Shown in pieces: positions 32,827 through 41,449 of a stretch of DNA of 64,000 bases; position 1 is the stretch's first letter; each line of letters begins with the position of its first letter. Location: the NCBI RefSeq assembly GCF_030403745.1, contig NZ_JAQMWP010000011.1:1-64000 (forward strand), read 5' to 3'. A program made the translations under genes and the position numbers. Source of the DNA: Streptomyces sp. S.PB5 (GTDB taxonomy: Bacteria; Actinomycetota; Actinomycetes; Streptomycetales; Streptomycetaceae). The notes under the pieces were generated by a model that saw only the letters and a list, made by a program, of their open reading frames with translations, was not told the origin of the DNA and ran no database searches.

Positions 32827-33042
32827 TCCATGTCCACCACGACGATGCTCAGTCCCTTCGCCTCCAGCTGCAGCGAGGCGGCAAGCGGTGCTGCTGATCC
32901 TGTTCACGTTGATCAATTCAGGACGAACGGCCGGGGGCGTTGTCAGTGGCTCATGACATTCTTCACCACCACCCCGCGACTCTGGGTGCGGATGAGATCA
33001 CTCAGGGTTCGTGACGTTGCCGCGAAGAGAGGCGCCCCCGCA

Positions 33043-33927
33043 GTGAAGACCTTGCCCGCCATGTTCCACAGCCTGCTCTCCACAGTGACCGACACCCACG
33101 AGGTCATCGCCGAGCGCCCCCGTTCCGACTCGCTCCGCACCTCGGTCTGGGAGCTCGAAGCCCCCGACGGCACAAGGTGGTACGCCAAGCAGAACGCGGG
33201 CCCCAAACTGCACCGTCGCGAGGTCGACGCCTACACAAAGTGGACTGCCGCCCTCGGGCCGGACCGGACTCCGACGCTGGTCGCCTCTGATGCGGAGACC
33301 CGGACGGTGCTGGTCACTGCCGTACCCGGCCAGAGCTTGGACAAGCTGCGGCTGCCGGCCGAGCAGGAGCGGGAGGCGTATCGACAGGCTGGCGCGCTGC
33401 TGGCCCGGCTGCACGCTGCCGACCCCCGGCCCAGTTCCTCCACCGAGGCGGGGTCCGAGTGGGAAGCCGACTTGGAGAAGCTGCTGGCAGCCGCCGAGGC
33501 TTACCTCACCATCGACGACCTGAAGTTCCTTGGCGCTCTCGCTTCGAAGGCCCCGTCCTGTCTGAATGCCGTGGTGGCGCACGGGGACTACAGGCCCAGG
33601 AACTGGATGTGGGACGACCGCGAGCAGTACCTCCGCGTCATCGACTTCGAGCGGACCCAGCACGAGCCCGCCGTACGCAGGGACTTGAGCCGCCTCTACT
33701 ACCGGGACCTCTACCAGCGGCCTGACCTCGCTGCCGCTTTCGCCAGCGGCTACGCCCACCCTCTCACTCCCGAAGAACAGCAGGCACGCATCGCGTACGG
33801 CGTGCTGGACGCGCTGGACTCCGTACGGTTCGGCACCCAGCACCACGACCTGGAGCTCGTCGACGAAGCCCACGCCATGATCATGAATCTTCGCGCCGAG
33901 CACACCCGAAGCACGGTCGGGCGGTGA
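33043..33927 (+). CDS. APH-family phosphotransferase
   Basis: The roughly 294-residue protein has the catalytic loop VVAHGDYRPRNWMWD (H-G-D-x4-N) and the metal Asp in RVIDFERTQHEPAVRRDLSR. The N-terminal lobe includes WELEAPDGTRWYAKQ with the ATP-binding Lys. Substrate unknown. Start is uncertain: GTG 33043 (AGAGAGG upstream), ATG 33061 or an earlier ATG at 32992. Its stop overlaps the exonuclease start (GTGA), which makes it the first of five tightly coupled genes. Confidence 0.75.
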   Translation: MKTLPAMFHSLLSTVTDTHEVIAERPRSDSLRTSVWELEAPDGTRWYAKQNAGPKLHRREVDAYTKWTAALGPDRTPTLVASDAETRTVLVTAVPGQSLDKLRLPAEQEREAYRQAGALLARLHAADPRPSSSTEAGSEWEADLEKLLAAAEAYLTIDDLKFLGALASKAPSCLNAVVAHGDYRPRNWMWDDREQYLRVIDFERTQHEPAVRRDLSRLYYRDLYQRPDLAAAFASGYAHPLTPEEQQARIAYGVLDALDSVRFGTQHHDLELVDEAHAMIMNLRAEHTRSTVGR

Positions 33928-34622
33928 CGCCCATGCGCCGGGAGAATCCGCGGCTCGCCAGCGACCCCGCATTCCAAGAGACCCACTTCATCACGATCGA
34001 CTTCGAGGGCACGACGCCGAAGGGGGCCTCCCCGGAGCCGATCGAGGTCGCAGCCCTGGGAATTCAGCACGCGCCAGGCCAGGGGCCGGTACGCAGCGGG
34101 TTCGAGTTCCAGTCGCTGATCCGCCCGCCCCTCCATGCGCCCGTCACCGCGCTCGACACGAAGCAGACCGGCATCACGGCTAGCGACGTCGCCGAGGCCC
34201 CCGGCGCCGCCACCGTGCTGCACACCCTGGACGTGGCTCTGCCGGCCCGCCCCAAGATGCTGGTGGCACATCATGCTCCGGTCGAGGCCGGGTTCATCTA
34301 CCGCTACCGCGACCACTGCCCGCGCCTGGCGGACACGCGATTGATCTGCACCCGACTTCTGGCTCGTCGCGTGTGGCCCGGCCTGCCCTCCTACAGCCTC
34401 GACGCGCTGCTGGCGCACTGCGGGATCCCCCAGCCTGCACACCGGCATCGGGCGATGGACGACGTCACCGTCACCGCCGCCCTGTTCCGGGCGCTGCTCA
34501 CCGACGCCACCCGCCACCACACCCTCCACACCCTCCACACCCTCCACACCCTCGGTGATCTCGTCCGCGCGGCCGGCATCACGCCCCGCACCGCCCGCCC
34601 CACACAGCTCGAACTGCTTTGA
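33924..34622 (+). CDS. DEDDh-type 3'-5' exonuclease-like protein
   Basis: The 232-residue protein has ExoI TIDFEGTT (D-x-E), ExoII LVAHHAPVEAGFIYR (the usual AHNAxFDxxF, here with HH and E) and ExoIII HRAMDDVTVTAALFRALL (H-x4-D). It resembles the epsilon subunit of DNA polymerase III and RNase T-like enzymes. ExoII has Glu where Asp is normal, so activity needs caution. The C-terminus contains four tandem T-L-H units encoded by a 9-bp repeat at 34520-34553. GTG start coupled to the upstream APH gene; 26 bp separate it from the Nudix gene. Confidence 0.7.
   Translation: MTPMRRENPRLASDPAFQETHFITIDFEGTTPKGASPEPIEVAALGIQHAPGQGPVRSGFEFQSLIRPPLHAPVTALDTKQTGITASDVAEAPGAATVLHTLDVALPARPKMLVAHHAPVEAGFIYRYRDHCPRLADTRLICTRLLARRVWPGLPSYSLDALLAHCGIPQPAHRHRAMDDVTVTAALFRALLTDATRHHTLHTLHTLHTLGDLVRAAGITPRTARPTQLELL
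34520..34553. repeat. Tandem 9-bp repeat CACCCTCCA, about four copies, inside the exonuclease gene
   Basis: Units start at 34520, 34529, 34538 and 34547 (the last is incomplete). They encode repeated Thr-Leu-His. Being a multiple of three, slippage would change copy number without breaking the frame. Confidence 0.8.
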
Positions 34623-34648
34623 CACACCGTGTTGTTAAGGAGAGGCCT

Positions 34649-35281
34649 GTGCCCGACCGCCCCGACAACCGCTCACCCCTTGCCCTATCCACCGCCCCAC
34701 CGGCACAGCGGCACAACCACGACGGCGAGACGGTGCCGTTCATGGTCACCGAATGCCAGCAGTGGCCATGGCATCCCGCTCCCGTCCCATCCGCCCTGCC
34801 GATCCGCCAGGTGTGGGGGTGGCTGTTCGTACCGGACGGCCGCTGTGCAGTCCTGCTCGACACCACCTACTGGCTACCGCTGCTGCCCGGCGGGAAGATC
34901 GAACAGGCCGACGGCGGCGATCCGACCCGTTGCCTGATCCGCGAGACTCGGGAAGAGGCCCAGGCTGCCCTGGCCGACCCCTGCTACCTGGGCTACGTAT
35001 ACGACGCCGAGGGCACAGTGTTCGGCGGCGGCGGACCTTACGCGCGGGTCCGCTATGCCGCCCGCGTCACGCACATCGCAGCCGCTGCCCCGGATCCGGC
35101 CGGGCGGAGCCTGCTGAGGCTGCTCGCCCCGCCGCGACAGGCGGTCGAGCTGTTCGGCTGGGGTGAGCAGGCCCATCTCCAGGCGGAGGCCGCCGAACGT
35201 ATCGCCTGCGACCGGTGGGGGCTGCGTCTCACACCGGGCGCCAAGGTCGAGGAGATCCCGAGGCAGGGGATGGCTTGGTGA
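34649..35281 (+). CDS. Nudix hydrolase
   Basis: The 210-residue protein has a Nudix box, LPGGKIEQADGGDPTRCLIR followed by ETREEAQAAL, which fits G-x5-E-x7-R-E-U-x-E-E-x-G/A with a short insertion. These enzymes hydrolyse nucleoside diphosphates linked to another group. A Pro/His-rich N-terminus of about 35 residues precedes the fold. GTG at 34649 is chosen because GGAG lies upstream. The stop overlaps the ABC exporter start (GTGA). Confidence 0.8.
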   Translation: MPDRPDNRSPLALSTAPPAQRHNHDGETVPFMVTECQQWPWHPAPVPSALPIRQVWGWLFVPDGRCAVLLDTTYWLPLLPGGKIEQADGGDPTRCLIRETREEAQAALADPCYLGYVYDAEGTVFGGGGPYARVRYAARVTHIAAAAPDPAGRSLLRLLAPPRQAVELFGWGEQAHLQAEAAERIACDRWGLRLTPGAKVEEIPRQGMAW

Positions 35282-37314
35282 ACACACTGGGGGGAGCAAG
35301 CGAATCCAGTACCAGCACGGCCAAGGACGAGGGGCCGGAGCCGGTTGTCTCCGAGTCCGAGAAGCTGCTGTTCGGCGGTCCGCTGCGCTATGACCAGGGC
35401 TGGTCACGGCATGAAGACGCCCGGCTGAACATCACCTTCACCGGCATGGTCAGGCAGCTGCCGGCGCAGCTGGTGACCGTGGTCCGGTTGGCCTGGGCGG
35501 CCGACCGCAGTGCGACCTGGCAGTTGATCGGTGCCGAGCTGGGCCAGGGCCTGACCCGTATCGTCACCCTGCTCGCGGTCAACGCGGCCCTGGCACATGT
35601 GATGGCCGATGGCTCCCTACAGGAGCAGGCGCAGGCGGCCGCTCCGGCGCTCGTGGTCGTTGCAGTGGCCATGATGGTGGCGTCGCTGTGCCGGTCGCGC
35701 TCGATCTATGCGACGGGCCGGCTCGAGCCGAAGGTCGAGCGGAAGGCGACCGAGACCTACCTGGAGCGGGCCTGCCAGGTCGAACTCGCGGCGATCGAGG
35801 ACGACGACTTCCACCGGCTGCTGGACTCCGCGCAGCACGGAGCGATGGCCGCCCGGTTCTCCGTCCGCATGGGCACCCAGGTCATCAACGCGCTCCTCGG
35901 GTTCATCGCCGCGATCGGTGTACTGACCGTGCTCCACTGGGCGTTGATGCCCATGCTCGTGCTGATGGCGCTGCCCAGTGGCTGGTCGGCTCTGGCGACG
36001 GCCCGGCGCCGGTACCGGTTGTGGCAGACGTGGGTCCAGCACTCGAGGGCGTGCTCGAAGATCTCATCGATGATCATTGATCCGAAGACGGCACCGGAGA
36101 TCCGGGTGCACCAGGTTGGCCCGTTCTTGCTGGAGCACTATCGCGGCATGTCGGAGGCCGCCGAGGCGGAGAAGGAGCGGGTGGCTCGCCAGGAGGGGCG
36201 CACCGTGTTGATTGCCTCGGCATGGACCGGTCTGGCCACCGCCGCCACCTACAGTGCCCTGTTCGCCCTGCTGTGGTTCGGGTTCATGGACCTTGCGGTA
36301 GCGGGCACCGCCATCATCGGCATCCGCACCGGGGCATCCAGCCTGACCACGCTGGTCAACCAGCTCAACTCCCTGAACAGCGAGATCCTTTACGTCGCCG
36401 ACCTGCAGCGGCTGATCGCCGAGGCGGACCAGCGGGCCATCCCGTCCGGCGGCGTGGACCTGCCGGAGCAGGTGGATGAGATCCGCTTCGAGCAGGTGTC
36501 GTTCGCCTACCCCGGGCAGGACGGCGAGGCCTTGAAGGACGTGTCGCTGTCCATCCCCACCGGGAAGATCGTGGCACTCGTCGGCGTCAACGGCGCCGGC
36601 AAGTCGACGCTGGTCAAGCTGCTGGCCGGGCTGTATCAGCCGAGTCGTGGCCGGATCCTGTGGAATGACGTGGACGCTGCACGGGCCTCGCGGGAGCAAC
36701 TGGCCTCGCGGATCGCGATGGTGGCGCAGGACTTCACCCGATGGGTGTTCACCGCCCGGGTGAACGTGGCGATCGGCCGTCCCGAACTGCCCATGGACGA
36801 TGCCGGGCTGAGGCCAGCCATCGACCACGCCGGCGCCCAGGAGGTCATCGCGAAGCTGCCCCGGGGGCTCGACACTCTGCTCGGCCGAGGCTTTCGCGGT
36901 GGCGTGGAACTGTCCGGCGGACAGTGGCAGCGCCTCGGGATCGCTCGGGCAGCCCACCGGGCCGGCGAAGTCTTGATCGTGGATGAGCCCACCGCGGCCC
37001 TGGACGCCCGGGCCGAGTTGGAGGTATTCGACCGGATTCGGGCGCTCGCCGATGCTGGGCAGACCATCGTGCTGATCACCCACCGGCTGGCCTCGGTACG
37101 GCACGCCGACCTCGTGCACGTCCTCGACGACGGCCGCCTCGTCGAGTCCGGCAGCCCAGACGAGCTCCTCGCCCAGGACGGTTCCCTGTATGCCGAGCTC
37201 TACAACCTGCAGGCCAGCCAGTTCACCACCGAACCAAATGGCAGCGCATACGGGATCCCGGCACAGAACGGGCATGCAGCAAAGCGGAGTTCGGCGCAGG
37301 ATGGTGCACGGTGA
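35278..37314 (+). CDS. ABC exporter, fused membrane and ATPase domains
   Basis: The 678-residue protein has a membrane domain of about six segments (to residue 370) and an ATPase domain with Walker A GVNGAGKST (about 436-444), signature LSGGQ (near 545), Walker B VLIVDEPTAALD (near 566) and the H-loop THR (near 601). It is a half-transporter, likely a homodimer exporting a small molecule or peptide. It is coupled to the Nudix gene upstream and the MFS gene downstream (4-bp overlaps), so two exporters are made together. Confidence 0.9.
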   Translation: MNTLGGASESSTSTAKDEGPEPVVSESEKLLFGGPLRYDQGWSRHEDARLNITFTGMVRQLPAQLVTVVRLAWAADRSATWQLIGAELGQGLTRIVTLLAVNAALAHVMADGSLQEQAQAAAPALVVVAVAMMVASLCRSRSIYATGRLEPKVERKATETYLERACQVELAAIEDDDFHRLLDSAQHGAMAARFSVRMGTQVINALLGFIAAIGVLTVLHWALMPMLVLMALPSGWSALATARRRYRLWQTWVQHSRACSKISSMIIDPKTAPEIRVHQVGPFLLEHYRGMSEAAEAEKERVARQEGRTVLIASAWTGLATAATYSALFALLWFGFMDLAVAGTAIIGIRTGASSLTTLVNQLNSLNSEILYVADLQRLIAEADQRAIPSGGVDLPEQVDEIRFEQVSFAYPGQDGEALKDVSLSIPTGKIVALVGVNGAGKSTLVKLLAGLYQPSRGRILWNDVDAARASREQLASRIAMVAQDFTRWVFTARVNVAIGRPELPMDDAGLRPAIDHAGAQEVIAKLPRGLDTLLGRGFRGGVELSGGQWQRLGIARAAHRAGEVLIVDEPTAALDARAELEVFDRIRALADAGQTIVLITHRLASVRHADLVHVLDDGRLVESGSPDELLAQDGSLYAELYNLQASQFTTEPNGSAYGIPAQNGHAAKRSSAQDGAR

Positions 37315-38591
37315 CGGCGACCGGGTCCGCCGGGAGTTTATGGCGGCACGCGGACTTCCGGTGGTACTGGGCGGGCCAGAGCGGCAACGTGATCGGCAGC
37401 GGTGTCACCTCGATCGGCACGTCGGTCCTCGCCGTGGTGGTCCTGCACGCCACCACAATGCACGTCGCGTTGATCGCATTCGCCGGGAAGCTGCCGCAGC
37501 TGCTGCTGTCCCTGCATGCCGGGGTGCTGGCCGACCGCTACCGCAAGAAGCCGATCATCATCAGCTGCAACGCGCTGTGCGCCGCGACCCTGGCGAGCAT
37601 CCCGATCGCCCAGTGGCTCGCCAGCGTCACTCTGGGCCAGCTGTTTCTGGTCGCCTTCCTCGTCTCGGCGTTCAACGTGATCGGCAGCAACGCCGCGATC
37701 AGCTACCTGCCCAGCCTGCTGTCCGGCGAGCAGCTCAAGGAGGGCAACTCCAAGCTCGGGGCGTCCAACTCGCTCGCTGACCTGGCTGGCAACAACCTCG
37801 GCGGCCTCCTGGTCACCGCGCTCGGCGCGGCCCGCGCGATCGCCCTGGACGCCCTCTCCTATCTGCTCTCCGCCTGGTGCCTACTGCGCGTCCGCCACCG
37901 CGAGCCCGCCCCCGAGCCGCGCCGCGCCGGCGTAAGCCACTGGGCGGAGATCAGGGAGGGCCTCGACTACACCCTCACCCAGCCGGTCGTGCGCGCCATC
38001 GTGCTGGCCAACTCCGCCACCTCGTTCGTCCTCGCCGCCAGCTCGGCGCTCTGGTCGCTGTATCTGCTGCGGAACCTCGCCTGGAGTCCGACCGCCCTCG
38101 GCCTCGTCATGGGCGCCGGCGGCGTGGGCGGGTTTATAGGCGCCCTCGTCTGGCGGCCGCTCGAACGGCGCTGGGGTCCGGGACGGGTCATGCTCACCGC
38201 TCTCGCCCTCAACCCGCTCGCCCAGCTGCCACTCGTCCTGGCCGGACCGGGTCTCGCCGGGCAGCTCGCGATCGGAACGGGCATGGCCCTCCAGACCTGC
38301 GCCGCGGTTGCCCACGGCGGTCTGCAGCGCAGCGTCCGCCAGGAACTGTGCCCCGCCCACCTGCAGGGCCGCGCCCAGTCCACGGGCGCGTTCCTTGCCT
38401 TCGGCCTGCGGCCCTTCGCAGCACTCCTAGCCGGCGGGCTCGGCACCTGGATCGGGCTGCGCCCGACCCTGACGGTGATCACGTGCGCGCTGCTCGTGCC
38501 GTTCGGGGTGCTGTGGCAGTCCCCGGTTCGTGCCCTGCGCTCCATCCCGCTGCAGGCCCCTGCTAGCGCGGAGTCCAGGAGCCTGTCATGA
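37311..38591 (+). CDS. MFS transporter (EntS/DHA3-like)
   Basis: The 426-residue protein has 11-12 membrane segments with the MFS loop motif LHAGVLADRYRKKPIIISCN between helices 2 and 3. The N-terminus WRHADFRWYWAGQSGNVIGS is typical of the DHA3/EntS exporter group. It would export a siderophore or drug-like compound using the proton gradient. GTG start overlaps the ABC exporter stop; its stop overlaps a degenerate frame at 38588. Confidence 0.85.
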   Translation: MTATGSAGSLWRHADFRWYWAGQSGNVIGSGVTSIGTSVLAVVVLHATTMHVALIAFAGKLPQLLLSLHAGVLADRYRKKPIIISCNALCAATLASIPIAQWLASVTLGQLFLVAFLVSAFNVIGSNAAISYLPSLLSGEQLKEGNSKLGASNSLADLAGNNLGGLLVTALGAARAIALDALSYLLSAWCLLRVRHREPAPEPRRAGVSHWAEIREGLDYTLTQPVVRAIVLANSATSFVLAASSALWSLYLLRNLAWSPTALGLVMGAGGVGGFIGALVWRPLERRWGPGRVMLTALALNPLAQLPLVLAGPGLAGQLAIGTGMALQTCAAVAHGGLQRSVRQELCPAHLQGRAQSTGAFLAFGLRPFAALLAGGLGTWIGLRPTLTVITCALLVPFGVLWQSPVRALRSIPLQAPASAESRSLS

Positions 38592-39010
38592 GCAGTGCAT
38601 CAGGCGTGCAGCGCACCGTCCGCAGACACACCGTCAAGCCCAACTGGGCCGGTGCACACCGGACATCGCCGTACCTGGAGGCGGGCTGGAGTGGGCGGAT
38701 CACGCCGAGGAAATCCAGAGAACTCACTTCGTCGGCATCGATCCGCTCGGTGCCCGCCGCGTCATCGAGATCGACAACATAACCGGCCGGGCCGACGGCC
38801 AGATCGCCGAACTGTGGGAGGTCGAGCTCAAGACGCTTCTCCACGACCCGTCCCCTGTGCGGTATGTGGCGCTCAACGAACTCGAGGCACGGGCCCTCGT
38901 CTCCCAGACGTACGGAATCGATGTGACGGCGTCGTGCGATCTGAGCCGGGTTGATCGCCAGCGCCGTTGGAACTGGAGCTGTCCGAAGCGCGAGTTTCCC
39001 ACAGGGTGGT
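38588..39010 (+). pseudogene. Probable frame-broken gene after the MFS exporter
   Basis: An ATG at 38588 overlaps the MFS stop as in a coupled gene, but its frame closes at 38782. A different frame then looks coding from about 38660 to 38960, with a natural composition (HFVGIDPLGARRVIEIDNIT, DGQIAELWEVELKTLLHDPS, YVALNELEARALVSQTYGID). No single frame covers both, so a +1/-1 frameshift or decay is likely. No family recognised. The rest of the gap up to 39123 holds nothing convincing. Confidence 0.45.
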
Positions 39011-39123
39011 CTCGTCGAACCCGGCGCGCAGCAGCTGGCCGGCTTCACCTCCGCGGCCTTACGTTCCACGGGATGATCTCGACATGGAGTAGGTGGCCGA
39101 GTACGGGGAGATGGGTGTCGTAG

Positions 39124-39873
39124 GTGGTTGCGTTGTTTCCGGGGGCCATGGTGCCCGCCGCGCGAGTCGATACGCATCCGGTCATGGGAGCGGACGGCGT
39201 TCTGCAGATCTACCTCACCCGGTACATCGCCGACATGCCGGATGACATAGCCCCGGAGCCGGAGACCCTGGACCTGCATTTGATGGCGATCGACCCGCCG
39301 GTGTGGGCCGAGCACCGGGAGAAGATGCACCCGCGGTACGGGGTTGAGCGGAACGCCGTCCACGGACGTTCGCCCGGGTCCGAGGAGAACGACGTGGGCC
39401 GGGCGAATGTCATCGTCACCGCGGCCAAGGACAAGCCGCCGCTGCTGGTGCTCGACGAGACGATGCACCGGTTCCCCCATGTGTCGGCGATCGGAGTGAT
39501 CACGAGGCGGGTGGAGGGCAGGGCTAGCTGTCTGGTGGGGCTGCGGACGCGGTTCTCTCACTACATGCTCCCCGGGGCGACCAAGCCCTGTGACGCCAAG
39601 GGCTATGTCGTCACCATGACGGCGGCCAGCACGAAGGCTGGTCCGTTGTTGCTGTATCCGTCGGCACTGCTGGGGTGGGCGCGCTGGTGGACGCGGAATG
39701 CCACCGTTTTGTCCGACCGGGAGAGGTACATGGAGGAACTGCCTCCGCCTCCCCTGTCTTTGGACATCACAGAGGCGTGGCGAACCTTCCGTATCGATCT
39801 GTCCGAACCTGAGCTCACCCGGTGGCCGGCCCCGCCGCCTCCGCCCATGCTGTATGGCGCGCCCGACCATTAG
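39124..39873 (+). CDS. Unknown protein
   Basis: A 249-residue frame starting at a GTG, in a GC-rich reading frame with normal amino-acid composition. It has VMGADGVLQIYLTRYIADMP, VIVTAAKDKPPLLVLDETMH and a C-terminal Pro-rich end (PAPPPPPMLYG). No motif recognised, no signal peptide. It lies between the broken gene and a GT2. Whether it is expressed is unclear, as no good ribosome site is seen. Confidence 0.5.
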   Translation: MVALFPGAMVPAARVDTHPVMGADGVLQIYLTRYIADMPDDIAPEPETLDLHLMAIDPPVWAEHREKMHPRYGVERNAVHGRSPGSEENDVGRANVIVTAAKDKPPLLVLDETMHRFPHVSAIGVITRRVEGRASCLVGLRTRFSHYMLPGATKPCDAKGYVVTMTAASTKAGPLLLYPSALLGWARWWTRNATVLSDRERYMEELPPPPLSLDITEAWRTFRIDLSEPELTRWPAPPPPPMLYGAPDH

Positions 39874-40077
39874 CTTCCGGACGGGATTGGAGCGGTCAAC
39901 CGGATTCCGAGGCGCTCCAGACGGACGACGTGCTGTGGCCCCAGCGAGACAACGCGGACCTCGTACGGGACGCGAGTGCTTGGTGTCGATACCCGACAAC
40001 GGGCACAGGGGGTTATGGGCAACTCTGTCCGCTACCGAGACGCCGGTTGCGAGGATCAAGTACGCGGCGTGCGAGCG

Positions 40078-40197
40078 GTTGAACGCGATGGTCATGCGTG
40101 TGTCCACGTCGTAGCCGACGACTCGATGGCCCACCTCGGCTGCGCGTCCGGCGCGCGGCAGTCCCACGTAGCCTGGGCCGGCGACACAAACTCCATG
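40078..40197 (-). pseudogene. UDP-sugar dehydrogenase N-terminal relic
   Basis: On the minus strand the frame reads CVAGPGYVGLPRAGRAAEVG then HRVVGYDVD and FNRS, which is the NAD-binding Rossmann start of UDP-glucose/GDP-mannose dehydrogenases (G-x-G-Y-V-G-L-P). Only about 40 residues remain; there is no start beside it and the rest is not found. It lies in the 352-bp gap before the GT2 gene, which otherwise contains no gene. Confidence 0.65.
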
Positions 40198-40225
40198 ACG
40201 ACTCCGATCTGGGTAAGGAGCGGCT

Positions 40226-40999
40226 GTGCCCCTGGTTTCTGTGGTGATGCCGGTACACAACTCGGCAGCCACGCTCCGGCCCGCGGTCCGGTCGGTCCTG
40301 GCGCAGACCCACACCGATCTCGAACTGCTGATCACCGACGATGCGTCCTCGGACGACTCGATGGATCTGCTGCGGGACTTCGCCCGCCAAGATGAACGTG
40401 TCCTGGTGAAGGCGGCGCCGGAGCAGTGCGGCGCAGGCCGCGCCCGCAACCTCGCCATGGAGCGGGCCAGGGGGAGCTACGTTGCCTTTCTCGACTCCGA
40501 TGACCTGTGGCTGCCCGCGAAGTTGGAGCGGCAGCTCGACTTCGCGAAGGCGGGCGATGCGCCGCTGACGTACACGTCCTACTTCAAGATGGATGCCGAC
40601 TACGCCGGTGAGGCCGTCGACTTCGTGCCCAATGGGCGGGTGGTGCAGGCGCGGTCGCGTGTGGACTATTCGGCGATGCTGCGCCGGGACTACATCGGCG
40701 CTCTGACGGCCATGTACGACCGTGCGGTGCTCGGCACGCGGCTCATGCCGGAAATGCCGAAGCGTCAGGACTACGGCCTGTGGTTGAGCATCCTGCGGGA
40801 TGGCATCGATGCCCGGGGATTGACCGAGCCGCTGGCGGTGTACAGGGCCAACCGGGCAGGGTCGCTGTCGTCCAACAAACTCGGCCTCATCCCCTACAAC
40901 TGGGCGTTGTATCGCGAACACGAGCATCTGTCGGTCCCTCGGTCGACGCGGGCACTGGCCGGAGCCGTATGGCAGTCGCTGTGCAACTCGCGGATCTAG
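40226..40999 (+). CDS. GT2-family glycosyltransferase
   Basis: The 257-residue protein has SVVMPVHNSAATLRPAVRSV, the GT2 first strand, LITDDASSDDSMDLL, GAGRARNLAMERARGSYVAF followed by LDSDDLW (D-x-D metal site) and the acceptor-side Q-D-Y-G-L-W motif near residue 185. It should transfer a sugar from a nucleotide-sugar to a glycan or lipid in the cytoplasm. GTG at 40226 is preceded by TAAGGAG. The adjacent sugar-dehydrogenase relic suggests this was once part of a larger glycan locus. Confidence 0.85.
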   Translation: MPLVSVVMPVHNSAATLRPAVRSVLAQTHTDLELLITDDASSDDSMDLLRDFARQDERVLVKAAPEQCGAGRARNLAMERARGSYVAFLDSDDLWLPAKLERQLDFAKAGDAPLTYTSYFKMDADYAGEAVDFVPNGRVVQARSRVDYSAMLRRDYIGALTAMYDRAVLGTRLMPEMPKRQDYGLWLSILRDGIDARGLTEPLAVYRANRAGSLSSNKLGLIPYNWALYREHEHLSVPRSTRALAGAVWQSLCNSRI

Positions 41000-41179
41000 A
41001 GCGCCCAGCGCGGTCGGGTCGCGTGTCCCCGCCTAGCGGCAGAGCGTGACATCTGTGGTGATGTTGTTCGCCCGGGTCGGGGGTGGTGTGAGGGCCCATT
41101 GCGGGTGCGTGGGCTGGTTGTTAGCCTCACTTCGATCTTCACTTGTTGTAGGCGTGCCGCTACGAATCGGGGGTTGGTT

Positions 41180-41449
41180 ATGGGGCGACCGTGGGAAGCG
41201 GATCCGAGCGCCGGTTTTGTTCGCCGACTGGGCAAGTCTCCAGCCGAGTTGGGGCTGACGAGTGAGTCGGAGACGTGCCCGGACATCTGGGAGCTGTCCA
41301 ACGGCGATCTCGCGGTAATAGGCCGGGACGTGACCGAGAAGGTCTCTGATCGGCTGCCCGAGGGAGTCTCGATAGGCCCTGATGAGCGTCTTGTGATCAT
41401 TCCGCGGAGTCTGGCTGCCGCAGCGAAGACGGACATGCCCGATGCCTGA
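41180..41449 (+). CDS. Small conserved Streptomyces protein
   Basis: An 89-residue protein with the segment TCPDIWELSNGDLAVIGRDV followed by PEGVSIGPDERLVIIPRS, which I recall as a recurrent small Streptomyces family beside DUF6879 genes. Function unknown; the ending resembles a small beta-rich fold. ATG at 41180. It overlaps the next gene by 8 bp. Confidence 0.7.
   Translation: MGRPWEADPSAGFVRRLGKSPAELGLTSESETCPDIWELSNGDLAVIGRDVTEKVSDRLPEGVSIGPDERLVIIPRSLAAAAKTDMPDA

Noticed and set aside
34520..34553. Short tandem repeats considered as a CRISPR-like array
   Set aside because: Nine-base direct tandem units without spacers inside a coding frame.
38563..40458. A 631-residue minus-strand frame across the broken gene and GT2
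   Set aside because: Only the short UDP-sugar dehydrogenase-like piece at 40078-40197 looks real; the rest is shadow of plus-strand genes.
41041..41061. ACATC-N6-GATGT palindrome before the DUF6879 operon, considered as a fifth operator of the GTGAT family
   Set aside because: Arm spacing is two bases shorter than in sites A-D, so it was not grouped with them.
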